From DATELY01 sp035276085 (lineage in GTDB: Bacteria; Pseudomonadota; Gammaproteobacteria; Steroidobacterales; Steroidobacteraceae): a DNA stretch of 43,981 bases. The notes under the pieces are model-generated. The model did no database searches and was not told where the DNA came from. It saw only the letters and a list, made by a program, of their open reading frames with translations. Every line of letters starts with the position of its first letter. Position 1 is the stretch's first letter. The stretch covers positions 1 to 43,981 of the forward strand of contig DATELY010000087.1 in NCBI GenBank assembly GCA_035276085.1. The letters run 5' to 3'. The translations under genes and the position numbers were made by a program. Below are positions 32,026-39,312 of the stretch, in pieces.

Positions 32026-33432
32026 ATGACTGCAAAGACGCTCTTCGAAAAAATCTGGGAACGGCACCAGGTCGTGCCCGAATCGAAAGACACGCCCGCC
32101 GTTCTCTACGCCGATCTGCATCTGATTCACGAAGTGACCTCGCCACAGGCGTTCGATGTTCTGCGCAGCCAGGGTCTGCCCGTGCGTCGGCGCGATCGGA
32201 CGCTGGCCACGATGGACCATTCCACGCCCACCGATCCCGCCGAAGTGTTCGGCCGCGTACCCATCAAGATCGAATCGGCGGCGCGCCAGGTGCGGGAGCT
32301 GGAGAAAAACTGTGCCGAGTTCGGCATCGAGCTGCTCGACATGCAGCATAGCGAGCGCGGCATCGTTCACATCATCGGTCCGGAATTGGGCGCCACTCAG
32401 CCGGGCAAGACGATCGTGTGCGGCGACAGTCACACGGCGACGCACGGCGCATTCGGCGCCCTCGCCTTCGGCATCGGCACGACCGAAGTCGGTCATGTGC
32501 TCGCAACTCAATGCCTGCTTCAGCGTCGCCCGAAGACGATGGCGGTCAATGTTTCCGGCAAGCTGCCTCCCGGTGTGACGGCGAAGGATCTGATCCTCGC
32601 CATCATCGGTCAGATCGGCGTGTCCGGCGGCACGGGTTACGTCATCGAATACCGCGGCACCGCCATCGAGGCGCTCTCGATGGATGAGCGCATGACCGTG
32701 TGCAACATGTCGATCGAAGCAGGAGCACGCGCCGGGATGGTGGCGCCTGATGAGACGACATTTGCGTACCTCAAGGGCCGACGCCTTGCTCCGCAAGGCG
32801 CCGCCTGGGACAAAGCCGTCGCGGAATGGCGTTCGCTCAAGACCGATCCGGGCGCCCGCTTCGATCACGAAGTGCACCTCGATGCGAGCAGGCTCGAACC
32901 GATGATCACCTACGGTACGCATCCAGGCATGGTCATTCCGATCTCAGGACGCGTGCCCGAACACAGCGACGATGCCGTATTCGACAAGGCGCTCAAGTAC
33001 ATGGGACTGAGCCGCGGGGAAGCGATCGCGGGTCATCCGATCAATGTGGTGTTCGTGGGTAGCTGCACGAATGCGCGACTTTCGGATCTGGAGCTTGCCG
33101 CTCGGGTGCTCAAAGGCCACAAGATTGCGCAAGGCGTGCGCATGCTCGTCGTGCCGGGCTCGCAGCAGATCAAGCGCGAGGCCGAAGCGCGTGGCCTGGA
33201 CAAGACCTTCACCGACGCCGGCGCCGAGTGGCGCGAGCCTGGCTGCTCGATGTGTATCGGCATGAATGGCGATCTCGTCGCCGCGGGCGAATACGCCGTC
33301 AGCACCAGCAACCGCAACTTCGAAGGTCGTCAGGGTCCTGGTGCGCGCACGTTGCTCGCGAGTCCGGCGACCGCCGCCGCTGCTGCCGTGAAGGGCAAGC
33401 TCACCGATCCACGCGAATTGCTCTCGGCTTGA
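32026..33432 (+). CDS. leuC: 3-isopropylmalate dehydratase large subunit
   Basis: The aconitase-family large subunit, 468 residues, which isomerises 2- to 3-isopropylmalate with LeuD. The 4Fe-4S ligands are C347 (GSCTNARLSD), C407 and C410 (GCSMCIGMN). It also has YADLHLIHEVTSPQAF near the N-terminus and the CGDSHTATHGAFGALAFGIG block. It starts 3 bp after ilvE. Confidence 0.97.
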   Translation: MTAKTLFEKIWERHQVVPESKDTPAVLYADLHLIHEVTSPQAFDVLRSQGLPVRRRDRTLATMDHSTPTDPAEVFGRVPIKIESAARQVRELEKNCAEFGIELLDMQHSERGIVHIIGPELGATQPGKTIVCGDSHTATHGAFGALAFGIGTTEVGHVLATQCLLQRRPKTMAVNVSGKLPPGVTAKDLILAIIGQIGVSGGTGYVIEYRGTAIEALSMDERMTVCNMSIEAGARAGMVAPDETTFAYLKGRRLAPQGAAWDKAVAEWRSLKTDPGARFDHEVHLDASRLEPMITYGTHPGMVIPISGRVPEHSDDAVFDKALKYMGLSRGEAIAGHPINVVFVGSCTNARLSDLELAARVLKGHKIAQGVRMLVVPGSQQIKREAEARGLDKTFTDAGAEWREPGCSMCIGMNGDLVAAGEYAVSTSNRNFEGRQGPGARTLLASPATAAAAAVKGKLTDPRELLSA

Positions 33433-33435
33433 ACC

Positions 33436-34011
33436 ATGGACGCCATCAAAGTCATCCAGTCACGCACCGTCGTTCTGCCCCAATCGAACATCGATACGGA
33501 CCAGATCATCCCCGCTCGCTTCCTGACGACGACGACCAAGGTCGGCCTGGGCAAGCAGCTGTTCGCCGACTGGCGTTACGACGCTTCGGGTCAGCCCAGG
33601 AGCGAATTCGTGCTGAATCAGTCCGTCGCTCGAGGCTGCCAGGTGCTCGTCGCAGGCAAGAACTTCGGCTGCGGTTCTTCACGCGAGCATGCACCCTGGG
33701 CGCTGGTCGACTTCGGCTTCAGAGCCGTCATCAGTAACGAGATTGCAGACATCTTCCGCAACAACTCACTCAAGAACGGCTTGCTCCCCGTGCTCGTGGA
33801 CGGCGAGTCGCATCAGTGGCTGCTCGCCAATCCAGGTGCCGAAGTCTCCATCGACTTACAGTCCTGCACGCTCTCGCTGCCGACAGGAAAGAATGTGACG
33901 TTTCCCATCGAAGCCTTTGCCCGGTATTGCCTGCTCAATGGCGTGGATGAGCTTGGATTCCTGCTCAAACAAAGCGCAGCCGTCCAACGCTACGAACAGG
34001 GGCATGCATGA
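33436..34011 (+). CDS. leuD: 3-isopropylmalate dehydratase small subunit
   Basis: The swivel-domain subunit, 191 residues, partner of LeuC. It has NIDTDQIIPARFL, the substrate loop GKNFGCGSSREHAPWAL and FRNNSLKNGLLPV. Length and motifs are standard. It starts 3 bp after leuC, and its stop overlaps the leuB ATG by 4 bp. Confidence 0.97.
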   Translation: MDAIKVIQSRTVVLPQSNIDTDQIIPARFLTTTTKVGLGKQLFADWRYDASGQPRSEFVLNQSVARGCQVLVAGKNFGCGSSREHAPWALVDFGFRAVISNEIADIFRNNSLKNGLLPVLVDGESHQWLLANPGAEVSIDLQSCTLSLPTGKNVTFPIEAFARYCLLNGVDELGFLLKQSAAVQRYEQGHA

Positions 34012-35081
34012 GCGCGGCAAGAAAGGCCACGATCGTTGCGCTTCCAGGCGATGGCATCGGTCCGGAGATCGTGCGCGAGGGCGTGCGGGTGCTGGAAGCC
34101 GTGGCGCGGCGGTTTGGTCACGAGTTCCAGATCGAAGAACATCTGATCGGCGGTGCGGCGATCGACAAGACGCAATCCGCCCTGCCCGCTCCGACGCTTT
34201 CCGCGTGCGGCACCGCTGACGCCGTTCTGTTGGGTGCGGTCGGCGGCCCCAAGTGGTCCGACCCGAATGCAAAGATTCGTCCGGAGCAAGGCTTGCTCGC
34301 GCTGCGAAAATCCCTCGCCTTGTTCGCCAACTTGCGGCCGGTAACCGTGCATCCGGCGCTGCTCGATGTCTCGACCATCAAGCCGGAGGTGCTCAAGGGC
34401 ACGGACATCATGGTGGTCCGCGAGCTCACGGGCGGCATCTATTTCGGTGAGAAGCAGCGCACTGCGGATTCGGCGAGCGATCTCTGTCTGTACACGACGG
34501 AAGAAATCCAGCGCGTTACACGAGTCGCCGGACGTCTCGCGCGTACGCGTCGCAAGTCCATCGTCTCGGTCGACAAGGCCAATGTGCTCGAAACCTCGCG
34601 CCTGTGGCGATCGGTCGTCGAAGACTTGATACGCAGCGAGTTTCCGGACGTGAAGCTGGAACACATGTTGGTCGACTCAGCCGCGATGCATCTCATCCGC
34701 AAGCCAGCATCGTTCGATGTGATGCTCACCGAGAATATGTTCGGCGACATCCTGACGGACGAAGCATCGATGCTGGCCGGTTCACTCGGCTTGTTGCCCT
34801 CTGCGTCCGTAGGCGCAGGAACATTGGGTGTGTATGAACCCATTCATGGCTCGGCACCCGACATCGCGGGCAAGGGCATCGCAAATCCCTACGCGACGAT
34901 TCTCAGCGTCGCGATGTTGCTGCGTTATTCACTGAGTCTCGAAGAGGAAGCACAGGTCGTCGAACGGGCCGTATCCGATGCCATCTACAGTGGCATTCGA
35001 CCGGCCGATATCGCCGGCAATGGCCCCTCCGCCACAACCGTGGCAGCCGCCGACGCGGTGCTCGCGCGACTGGCCCGATGA
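34008..35081 (+). CDS. leuB: 3-isopropylmalate dehydrogenase
   Basis: An NAD-dependent oxidative decarboxylase of 357 residues giving 2-oxoisocaproate. It has the N-terminus LPGDGIGPEIVREGVRVL, the substrate Arg block RPEQGLLALRKSLALFANLRP, the metal Asp segment ENMFGDILTDEASMLAGSLG and the NAD site EPIHGSAPDIAGKGIANP. It is the last gene of the ilvC-leuA-ilvE-leuCDB operon and is followed by a small hairpin with a T-run. Confidence 0.97.
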   Translation: MSAARKATIVALPGDGIGPEIVREGVRVLEAVARRFGHEFQIEEHLIGGAAIDKTQSALPAPTLSACGTADAVLLGAVGGPKWSDPNAKIRPEQGLLALRKSLALFANLRPVTVHPALLDVSTIKPEVLKGTDIMVVRELTGGIYFGEKQRTADSASDLCLYTTEEIQRVTRVAGRLARTRRKSIVSVDKANVLETSRLWRSVVEDLIRSEFPDVKLEHMLVDSAAMHLIRKPASFDVMLTENMFGDILTDEASMLAGSLGLLPSASVGAGTLGVYEPIHGSAPDIAGKGIANPYATILSVAMLLRYSLSLEEEAQVVERAVSDAIYSGIRPADIAGNGPSATTVAAADAVLARLAR

Positions 35082-35120
35082 TGAGCTAAGTCGCTGTTCT
35101 GAAAGGAAATGTAGAACTCA

Positions 35121-35143
35121 CCCGACGCCGCCGGGATTTTTTT
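35121..35143 (+). terminator. Probable terminator of the ilv-leu operon
   Basis: A short GC stem (CCCG at 35121-35124 with CGGG at 35132-35135) is followed directly by A and seven T. It lies 40 bp after the leuB stop. The stem is short, so termination may be partial; a stronger terminator lies at 35351-35378. Confidence 0.5.
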
Positions 35144-35167
35144 GCTCGCATTCCGGGCGAGACCAGT

Positions 35168-35378
35168 TATGATCCTGGCCACGGTGGTGCCACTCGGTAC
35201 CACCGCTTTCAGCTCCCAGACTCTTTTCCCCTTCTCGACCGGTTACGGTCGAGGTGTCTTTGGTGGAAACGGGACTCGCGTCGGGTTAGTCCCCAAGGTC
35301 GGAGCGGTCCAAACCGCCCGCCACGACCGTGGTCATCGTTGCCACATGCCAGGCCGGCCAAGAGCCGGCCTGTTTTTT
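35168..35378 (+). ncRNA. Candidate structured small RNA (unidentified)
   Basis: The leuB-metB convergent gap holds a free-standing unit. A -10-like TATGAT (35168-35173) precedes a likely start at 35177-35181. A long-range helix closes the ends: 35177-35188 pairs with 35323-35334, 12 bp with one mismatch and one G-U. Internal hairpins include CTCGACCG-gtta-CGGTCGAG, GGGACT...AGTCCC and CGGT-ccaa-ACCG. A strong terminator follows, stem AGGCCGGC/GCCGGCCT (35351-35371) plus TTTTTT. No -35 box is clear. C-rich unpaired patches (TTTTCCCCTTC) could base-pair with ribosome sites. I do not recognise 6S, SRP, RNase P, tmRNA or a known riboswitch. A read-through 3'-UTR structure is the alternative. Confidence 0.5.
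35351..35378 (+). terminator. Strong intrinsic terminator of the candidate sRNA
   Basis: Perfect 8-bp stem AGGCCGGC (35351-35358) and GCCGGCCT (35364-35371), loop CAAGA, then G and TTTTTT. The T-run is on the + strand only, so it ends rightward transcripts: the candidate sRNA and any leuB read-through. Confidence 0.85.
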
Positions 35379-35434
35379 GTCCGCAGTCCGCTCTTCATGG
35401 TCGACTGCTGGAAGACAGCCTAAGTAGCTGTTAT

Positions 35435-36598
35435 TCAAACCTTCGCGGCTCTTTGGAAGGCTCGATCCAGATCGGCTGTCAGATCGTCGACCGCCTCGAT
35501 GCCAATCGACAGCCGCAGGAGGGTGTCCGAGATCCCCGCGCGCTTGCGGGCATCCGCCGCCATGCCGGCATGTGTCATGGAGGCCGGATGGGCGATCAGG
35601 CTCTCGACCCCACCCAGGGACTCCGCCAGCGAAAAGCACTGTAGGCCAGCCACAAAGGCGCGCACCTGGTCGGCACCGCCCTTCAGTTCGAAGCTCAACA
35701 TGGCTCCGAAACCGTGCTGTTGTCGGGCAGCCAGCGCGTGCTGAGGGTGGGTGGGCAGGCCGGGATAGAACACTCGCGCCGCGCCTGGATGCTGGGACAC
35801 ATAGGCCGCGATGCGACCGGCGTTCTCGCCGTGGATAGCCAGTCGAGCGTGCAGCGTACGCAGGCCACGCAACGTGAGATAGCTGTCGAATGGTGCACCC
35901 GTCACTCCGATGCAGTTCGCCCACCAGCACAGCTTTTCGTGCAGCTCCTTGCTCGCTGAAATGACGGCGCCGCCCACCACGTCGCTGTGGCCATTGAGGT
36001 ATTTCGTCGTCGAGTGGAGGACCAGATCCGCGCCTAACGCGATCGGCCGCTGCCAGACCGGCGACAGGAACGTGTTGTCGACCAACACCTTCGCTCCTGC
36101 GGCGTGACTCTGAGTCGCCAACGAGGCGATATCGACGATGCGCAGCAGCGGATTACTCGGCGTCTCGATCCACACCCAGGCGGGCTTTTGCTGAAGCGCG
36201 CTCGTCACGGCGCTCTCATCCGTTTGGTCCACGAACAGCACGCGCAGACAACCGCGTTCGTGAAGGGCATTCAGCAATCGATACGTGCCGCCATAGCAAT
36301 CGTGCGGTGCGACCACCAGATCGCTCGCGCTGAGCAGCTGCGTCACCAGCACGACTGCCGCCAGGCCGGACGCTGTCACGACCGCCCCTGCCCCACCTTC
36401 GAGCTCCGCCAGCGCACAGGCCAATGCCTCGCGCGTAGGGTTGCCGGAGCGCGTGTAGTCGTACTGACGCGGCTCACCGAAGCCTTTGAATGAAAACGTG
36501 GAGGTCAGGTGAATCGGCGGAACGACCGCACCGAACTGCGTATCGCAATCGAGCGCCGCGCGTACGGCTGCAGTGCTGGGCTGACGTGGCGAGCTCAT
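35435..36598 (-). CDS. metB: Cystathionine gamma-synthase (MetB-type, PLP)
   Basis: A Cys/Met-metabolism PLP enzyme of 387 residues that joins an activated homoserine with cysteine to give cystathionine. PLP lysine K199 is in LHSTTKYLNGHSDVVGG. YTRSGNPTREALACALAELEGG, CYGGTYRL and ESLGGVESLIAHPASMTH are all standard. O-acetylhomoserine sulfhydrylase or MetC activity cannot be fully excluded by sequence, but the neighbour metX favours MetB. The ATG overlaps the metX stop by 4 bp (ATGA), so both are under the SAM-I riboswitch upstream of metX. Confidence 0.9.
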   Translation of the reverse strand: MSSPRQPSTAAVRAALDCDTQFGAVVPPIHLTSTFSFKGFGEPRQYDYTRSGNPTREALACALAELEGGAGAVVTASGLAAVVLVTQLLSASDLVVAPHDCYGGTYRLLNALHERGCLRVLFVDQTDESAVTSALQQKPAWVWIETPSNPLLRIVDIASLATQSHAAGAKVLVDNTFLSPVWQRPIALGADLVLHSTTKYLNGHSDVVGGAVISASKELHEKLCWWANCIGVTGAPFDSYLTLRGLRTLHARLAIHGENAGRIAAYVSQHPGAARVFYPGLPTHPQHALAARQQHGFGAMLSFELKGGADQVRAFVAGLQCFSLAESLGGVESLIAHPASMTHAGMAADARKRAGISDTLLRLSIGIEAVDDLTADLDRAFQRAAKV

Positions 36599-37644
36599 GG
36601 CTTCGATTCTCCAGCCACAAGCGGAGCGAACACCGCTGTCAACGCTTGCGACTCTTTCAGAAAGGCGTCGTGCCCAAAGGGTGAGGACAGCTCGATCAAC
36701 TGTGACGGACCGGCAAGCTGACCAGCCAACTCACGCATATCTGCCAGCGGCACCAGCTGATCCTCGCGTACGGCGACCAGCGTAACCGGGGTCGTGATCG
36801 AAGCCGGATCCACCCGGTGCAGATCGATCGACTCCGACAGACAGACGAAGGATTCGGCGCGATAGCTCTGGACATAGGCATCCCCGCGCGCGAGGAGATA
36901 GCGCTCGACCGGAAACTCGAAGCGCTGGTCCCGACGTGAGGGCTCTCCTGCGAATCGATCTGCAAACTCGCCCGGCGTGCGGTACGTTGCCATGGCCAAC
37001 GCACGTGCAAGACGCAGACCGCCGGCGCTGTCTTCATTCGCGACACCAAAGCGCACGATTTCGCGCTGCAGGCTGCGCCACGCCGTCGCCATCGGATGAG
37101 TTCGATGGGCGGCGCTGATGACAACGAGCTGCCCCACGCGATTGGGATAACGAGCCGCATAGGCCAGCGCGACCATCCCGCCGTACGAGGCACCCGCGAT
37201 GGCCGCGATGCGCTCGATTCCGAGCCCTGCGCGCACGCGCTCGAGCAACTCCGCTTGATCGAAAGCGCTGATGCTGGGGAAATCCCGCTGGCCTGATGCC
37301 GGACCCGTACTTCCGCCGCTGCCCCCGAGGTAATCGAGGCCCAGCACCCGTACGCATGTCGTGTCCAGCGCCTGGTGGGGTCCCACGATTCCATCCCACC
37401 AACCGCGCGCGGACTCGTTGCCATGCACCTGCCGATGCGCGGAAATCCCGCCGAGCGCTACGACCACCGGCCCTCCGGCCGCCCCCGCCAAGCGCCATGC
37501 GACCCGCACCTTGGGCAGCGTACCGCCATGGTGAAGCGCGAATGGCTGCGGCAGCTCGAGCACGCCCTCCTGGACGGACTCACCTGCTGTGGTGCGATTA
37601 CTGGTCGAGGTCGAGCGCTGCCCGGCCTCACGCGAACTCGTCAT
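36595..37644 (-). CDS. metX: Homoserine O-acyltransferase (MetX family)
   Basis: An alpha/beta hydrolase-fold enzyme of 349 residues activating homoserine for methionine synthesis. The catalytic triad is S153 (GASYGGM), D295 (REDQLVP) and H325 (FGHDAF), with the oxyanion segment VALGGISAHRQV. MetX proteins may use acetyl-CoA or succinyl-CoA; relatives in Xanthomonas-like bacteria are often succinyl-specific, and sequence alone does not settle it here. The ribosome site CGGAG lies just ahead of the ATG, and a complementary GGCTCCG upstream could hide it in one state of the leader. Confidence 0.92.
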   Translation of the reverse strand: MTSSREAGQRSTSTSNRTTAGESVQEGVLELPQPFALHHGGTLPKVRVAWRLAGAAGGPVVVALGGISAHRQVHGNESARGWWDGIVGPHQALDTTCVRVLGLDYLGGSGGSTGPASGQRDFPSISAFDQAELLERVRAGLGIERIAAIAGASYGGMVALAYAARYPNRVGQLVVISAAHRTHPMATAWRSLQREIVRFGVANEDSAGGLRLARALAMATYRTPGEFADRFAGEPSRRDQRFEFPVERYLLARGDAYVQSYRAESFVCLSESIDLHRVDPASITTPVTLVAVREDQLVPLADMRELAGQLAGPSQLIELSSPFGHDAFLKESQALTAVFAPLVAGESKP

Positions 37645-37766
37645 GCAAAGCTCCGCCTATGCCCGTCAGTTAAGGGCAGGTTCCGCGCATCGGGAAACTC
37701 TACGGAGCCGTAGTGGTAGGTCGTCGTGACCATCTGCGCGGCTCGCAATCCGGCAGCTTCACAACA
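37645..37766 (-). promoter_or_regulatory. Expression platform between SAM-I aptamer and metX
   Basis: This 122-nt segment has no T-run terminator. CTACGGCTCCGTAG (- strand, around 37700-37715) is a self-hairpin whose GGCTCCG loop and arm are also complementary to the metX ribosome site CGGAGC. A second small hairpin (GCCC...GGGC) sits next to the start. This suggests control of translation start rather than of termination. It is an inference from base pairing by eye. Confidence 0.4.
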
Positions 37767-37890
37767 ACTCATCTGTCGGGCTTGGCTCGCGCCAAGCATC
37801 CGCAGGAGTTGGCACCTTTCCGACGTGGTTGGCGGCGGCGGTTGCCCCGGCTTCAAAGGGCCTGACCCTCAGCCGGTCTCGATGAGCGGC
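37767..37890 (-). ncRNA. SAM-I (S-box) riboswitch
   Basis: On the - strand the aptamer landmarks appear in order: P1 CTCATC (37886-37881), GAGACCGGCTGAGGG, CAGGCCCT then GAAGCCGGGGCAACC, later AAGGTGCCAACTCCTGC, and closing P1 GATGAG (37774-37769). The kink-turn/pseudoknot and SAM-contact segments (GAAGCC..GGCAACC, GGTGCCAA.TCC) are nearly consensus. It lies in the leader of metX-metB and should lower expression when SAM is high. Confidence 0.93.
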
Positions 37891-37894
37891 CTGA

Positions 37895-37923
37895 AGTCTA
37901 GCCGTCGCTCGCGGCCGCAGCAA
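37895..37923 (-). promoter_or_regulatory. Promoter of the metX-metB riboswitch transcript
   Basis: On the - strand TTGCTG (37923-37918) is followed by 17 bp and TAGACT (37900-37895). The predicted start, about 37888, falls exactly at the first P1 base of the SAM-I aptamer, so the RNA would begin with the riboswitch. Confidence 0.65.
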
Positions 37924-37964
37924 GGCAATCGCCCTGCGTTTTCCCGCCCGGCCGATAATTCCGG

Positions 37965-38011
37965 TTGACCGTCCCGTACCATTGTAATAACGTACTATCA
38001 CACTATTACAA
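37965..38011 (+). promoter_or_regulatory. Promoter and inverted-repeat operator of the his operon
   Basis: TTGACC (37965-37970) and TAACGT 17 bp later form a plausible promoter. Perfect 8-bp arms TTGTAATA (37982-37989) and TATTACAA (38004-38011) flank the -10 and the likely start. A GTACTAT half-site resembling TrpR operator halves lies between them. The position suggests autorepression by the TrpR-like protein encoded next (inference). Confidence 0.6.
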
Positions 38012-38025
38012 ACCTGCCGCCACTC

Positions 38026-38343
38026 ATGAAAGAACACCGGGCCCTGACACCGCGTCAGGAAGTGCTCGCCGAGCGCGCGCTCTTTGGCGCCATCCTGACG
38101 TTGAAGAGCGTCGAGGAATGCCGCTCGTTCTTTCGCGATCTGTGCACGCCTGCGGAGCTGCAGGCCCTGGCCGATCGTTGGGCCGTGGTGGGGTTGTTGC
38201 GCGAGGGAAAACCCTACCGCGAGATTCACAAGCAAACCGGCGTGAGCGTCACTACGATCGGTCGGGTTGCCCGCTACCTGAGCGACGGCAACGGCGGCTA
38301 CGCCCTCGCGGCGGAACGCGTACACGAGCAACGCCACGCCTGA
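38026..38343 (+). CDS. TrpR-like regulator (YerC/YecD family), probable his repressor
   Basis: A 105-residue protein of the Trp-repressor fold. Its helix-turn-helix is in LREGKPYREIHKQTGVSVTTIGRVARYL, and the N-terminal helices read RQEVLAERALFGAILTLKSVEECRSFFRDLCTPAELQALADRW. This family replaces TrpR in many bacteria and is often next to histidine genes, where it is proposed to control his synthesis. Here it sits 62 bp ahead of hisG on the same strand and behind a perfect inverted repeat. The effector is unknown. No ribosome site is seen, and the transcript leader would be short (about 20 nt). Confidence 0.85.
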   Translation: MKEHRALTPRQEVLAERALFGAILTLKSVEECRSFFRDLCTPAELQALADRWAVVGLLREGKPYREIHKQTGVSVTTIGRVARYLSDGNGGYALAAERVHEQRHA

Positions 38344-38346
38344 TTC

Positions 38347-38378
38347 CGGCCAGCTGGCTAGCGAGCTGCTGGCCAGAG
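38347..38378. repeat. Short palindrome between the regulator and hisG
   Basis: GGCCAGCTGGCTAGCGAGC is followed by TGCTGGCC, giving a GGCCAGC/GCTGGCC hairpin in the 62-bp gap. It shares the CTGGCTAGC and CTGGCCAGC words with 17735-17800 and 24811-24842. Confidence 0.5.
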
Positions 38379-38405
38379 GTTCCTTTCACACACTTCGCAA
38401 CTCCC

Positions 38406-39305
38406 ATGGACAAAGCCACCCGACTCAAGGTCGCGCTGCAGAAATCCGGCCGACTCACCGACAACTCGCTCGACCTGCTCGTGCGCTGTGGTCTCAAGTA
38501 CACGCGCGGCAAGGATCAGCTCATGTGCTACGGCGAGAACATGCCGCTCGATGTGCTGCTGGTGCGCGATGACGACATTCCCGATCTCGTGCAGCAGGAC
38601 GTATGCGATCTCGGCATCGTCGGCATCAACGTCATCGCGGAAAAGCGTCTGGCGTTCAAGGCGCGCGGTATCGATCCTTTGTTCGAGCAGCTTGCCTTGC
38701 TCGATTTCGGCAAGTGCCGTATGTCGATCGCTGTGCCGGACGGCACCGAGTACCGCGATTGCACGTCGCTCCGCGGCAAACGCATTGCCACGACGTACCC
38801 GTATATTCTGGGTGAGTTCCTGCGGGAACGTGACGTTAGCGCCGAGATCGTGACGCTGTCGGGTGCCGTCGAGATCGCACCGCGCCTGGGCCGTGCAGAC
38901 TTCATCTGCGATCTCGTGTCAACGGGCTCGACACTCACCGCGAATCACTTGTGGGAGGCCGAAACCATCCTCGAAAGTCAGGCCGCCATCATTCGCACGC
39001 CGCTTGCGATTCCCGATGAGAAGCAGGATTGGGTACACCGGCTCCTGTTACGCATCGACGGCGTGCAACAGGTGAAAGAGAGCAAGTACATCATGCTCCA
39101 TGCCCCGCGCTCGAAATTGGAAGAGATCAAGAAGCTGCTTCCCGGTAGCGAGTCGCCCACCATCATTCCGCTGGATGGAGGCTCGGACAAAGTCGCTGTC
39201 CATGCCGTGTGTCGAGAGAACGTGTTCTGGGAGACGCTCGAAGGCCTGAAGAAGGCGGGCGCGAGCTCCGTGTTGGTATTGCCGGTCGAGAAAATGCTCG
39301 CCTGA
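38406..39305 (+). CDS. hisG: ATP phosphoribosyltransferase (long form)
   Basis: First step of histidine synthesis: PRPP + ATP to phosphoribosyl-ATP. At 299 residues it is the long, HisZ-independent form. It has LKVALQKSGRLTDNSLDLL, DLGIVGINVIAEKR, the PRPP-loop region FICDLVSTGSTLTANHL and the C-terminal ACT-like regulatory domain (about 225-299) that should bind histidine. ATG 38406 is the family start; the frame is open far upstream through the regulator gene but is not coding there. Confidence 0.96.
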   Translation: MDKATRLKVALQKSGRLTDNSLDLLVRCGLKYTRGKDQLMCYGENMPLDVLLVRDDDIPDLVQQDVCDLGIVGINVIAEKRLAFKARGIDPLFEQLALLDFGKCRMSIAVPDGTEYRDCTSLRGKRIATTYPYILGEFLRERDVSAEIVTLSGAVEIAPRLGRADFICDLVSTGSTLTANHLWEAETILESQAAIIRTPLAIPDEKQDWVHRLLLRIDGVQQVKESKYIMLHAPRSKLEEIKKLLPGSESPTIIPLDGGSDKVAVHAVCRENVFWETLEGLKKAGASSVLVLPVEKMLA

Positions 39306-39312
39306 GGTTTGC

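Noticed and set aside
35177..35340. 6S RNA or SRP RNA identity for the intergenic RNA
   Set aside because: It lacks the SRP GGAAG tetraloop region and the typical 6S bubble sequence and gene neighbours. It is left unidentified.
35142..35423. 93-codon + strand frame across the candidate sRNA
   Set aside because: No ribosome site; it would start within or before the promoter-like element and translate through hairpins and the terminator. The RNA structure explains the sequence better.
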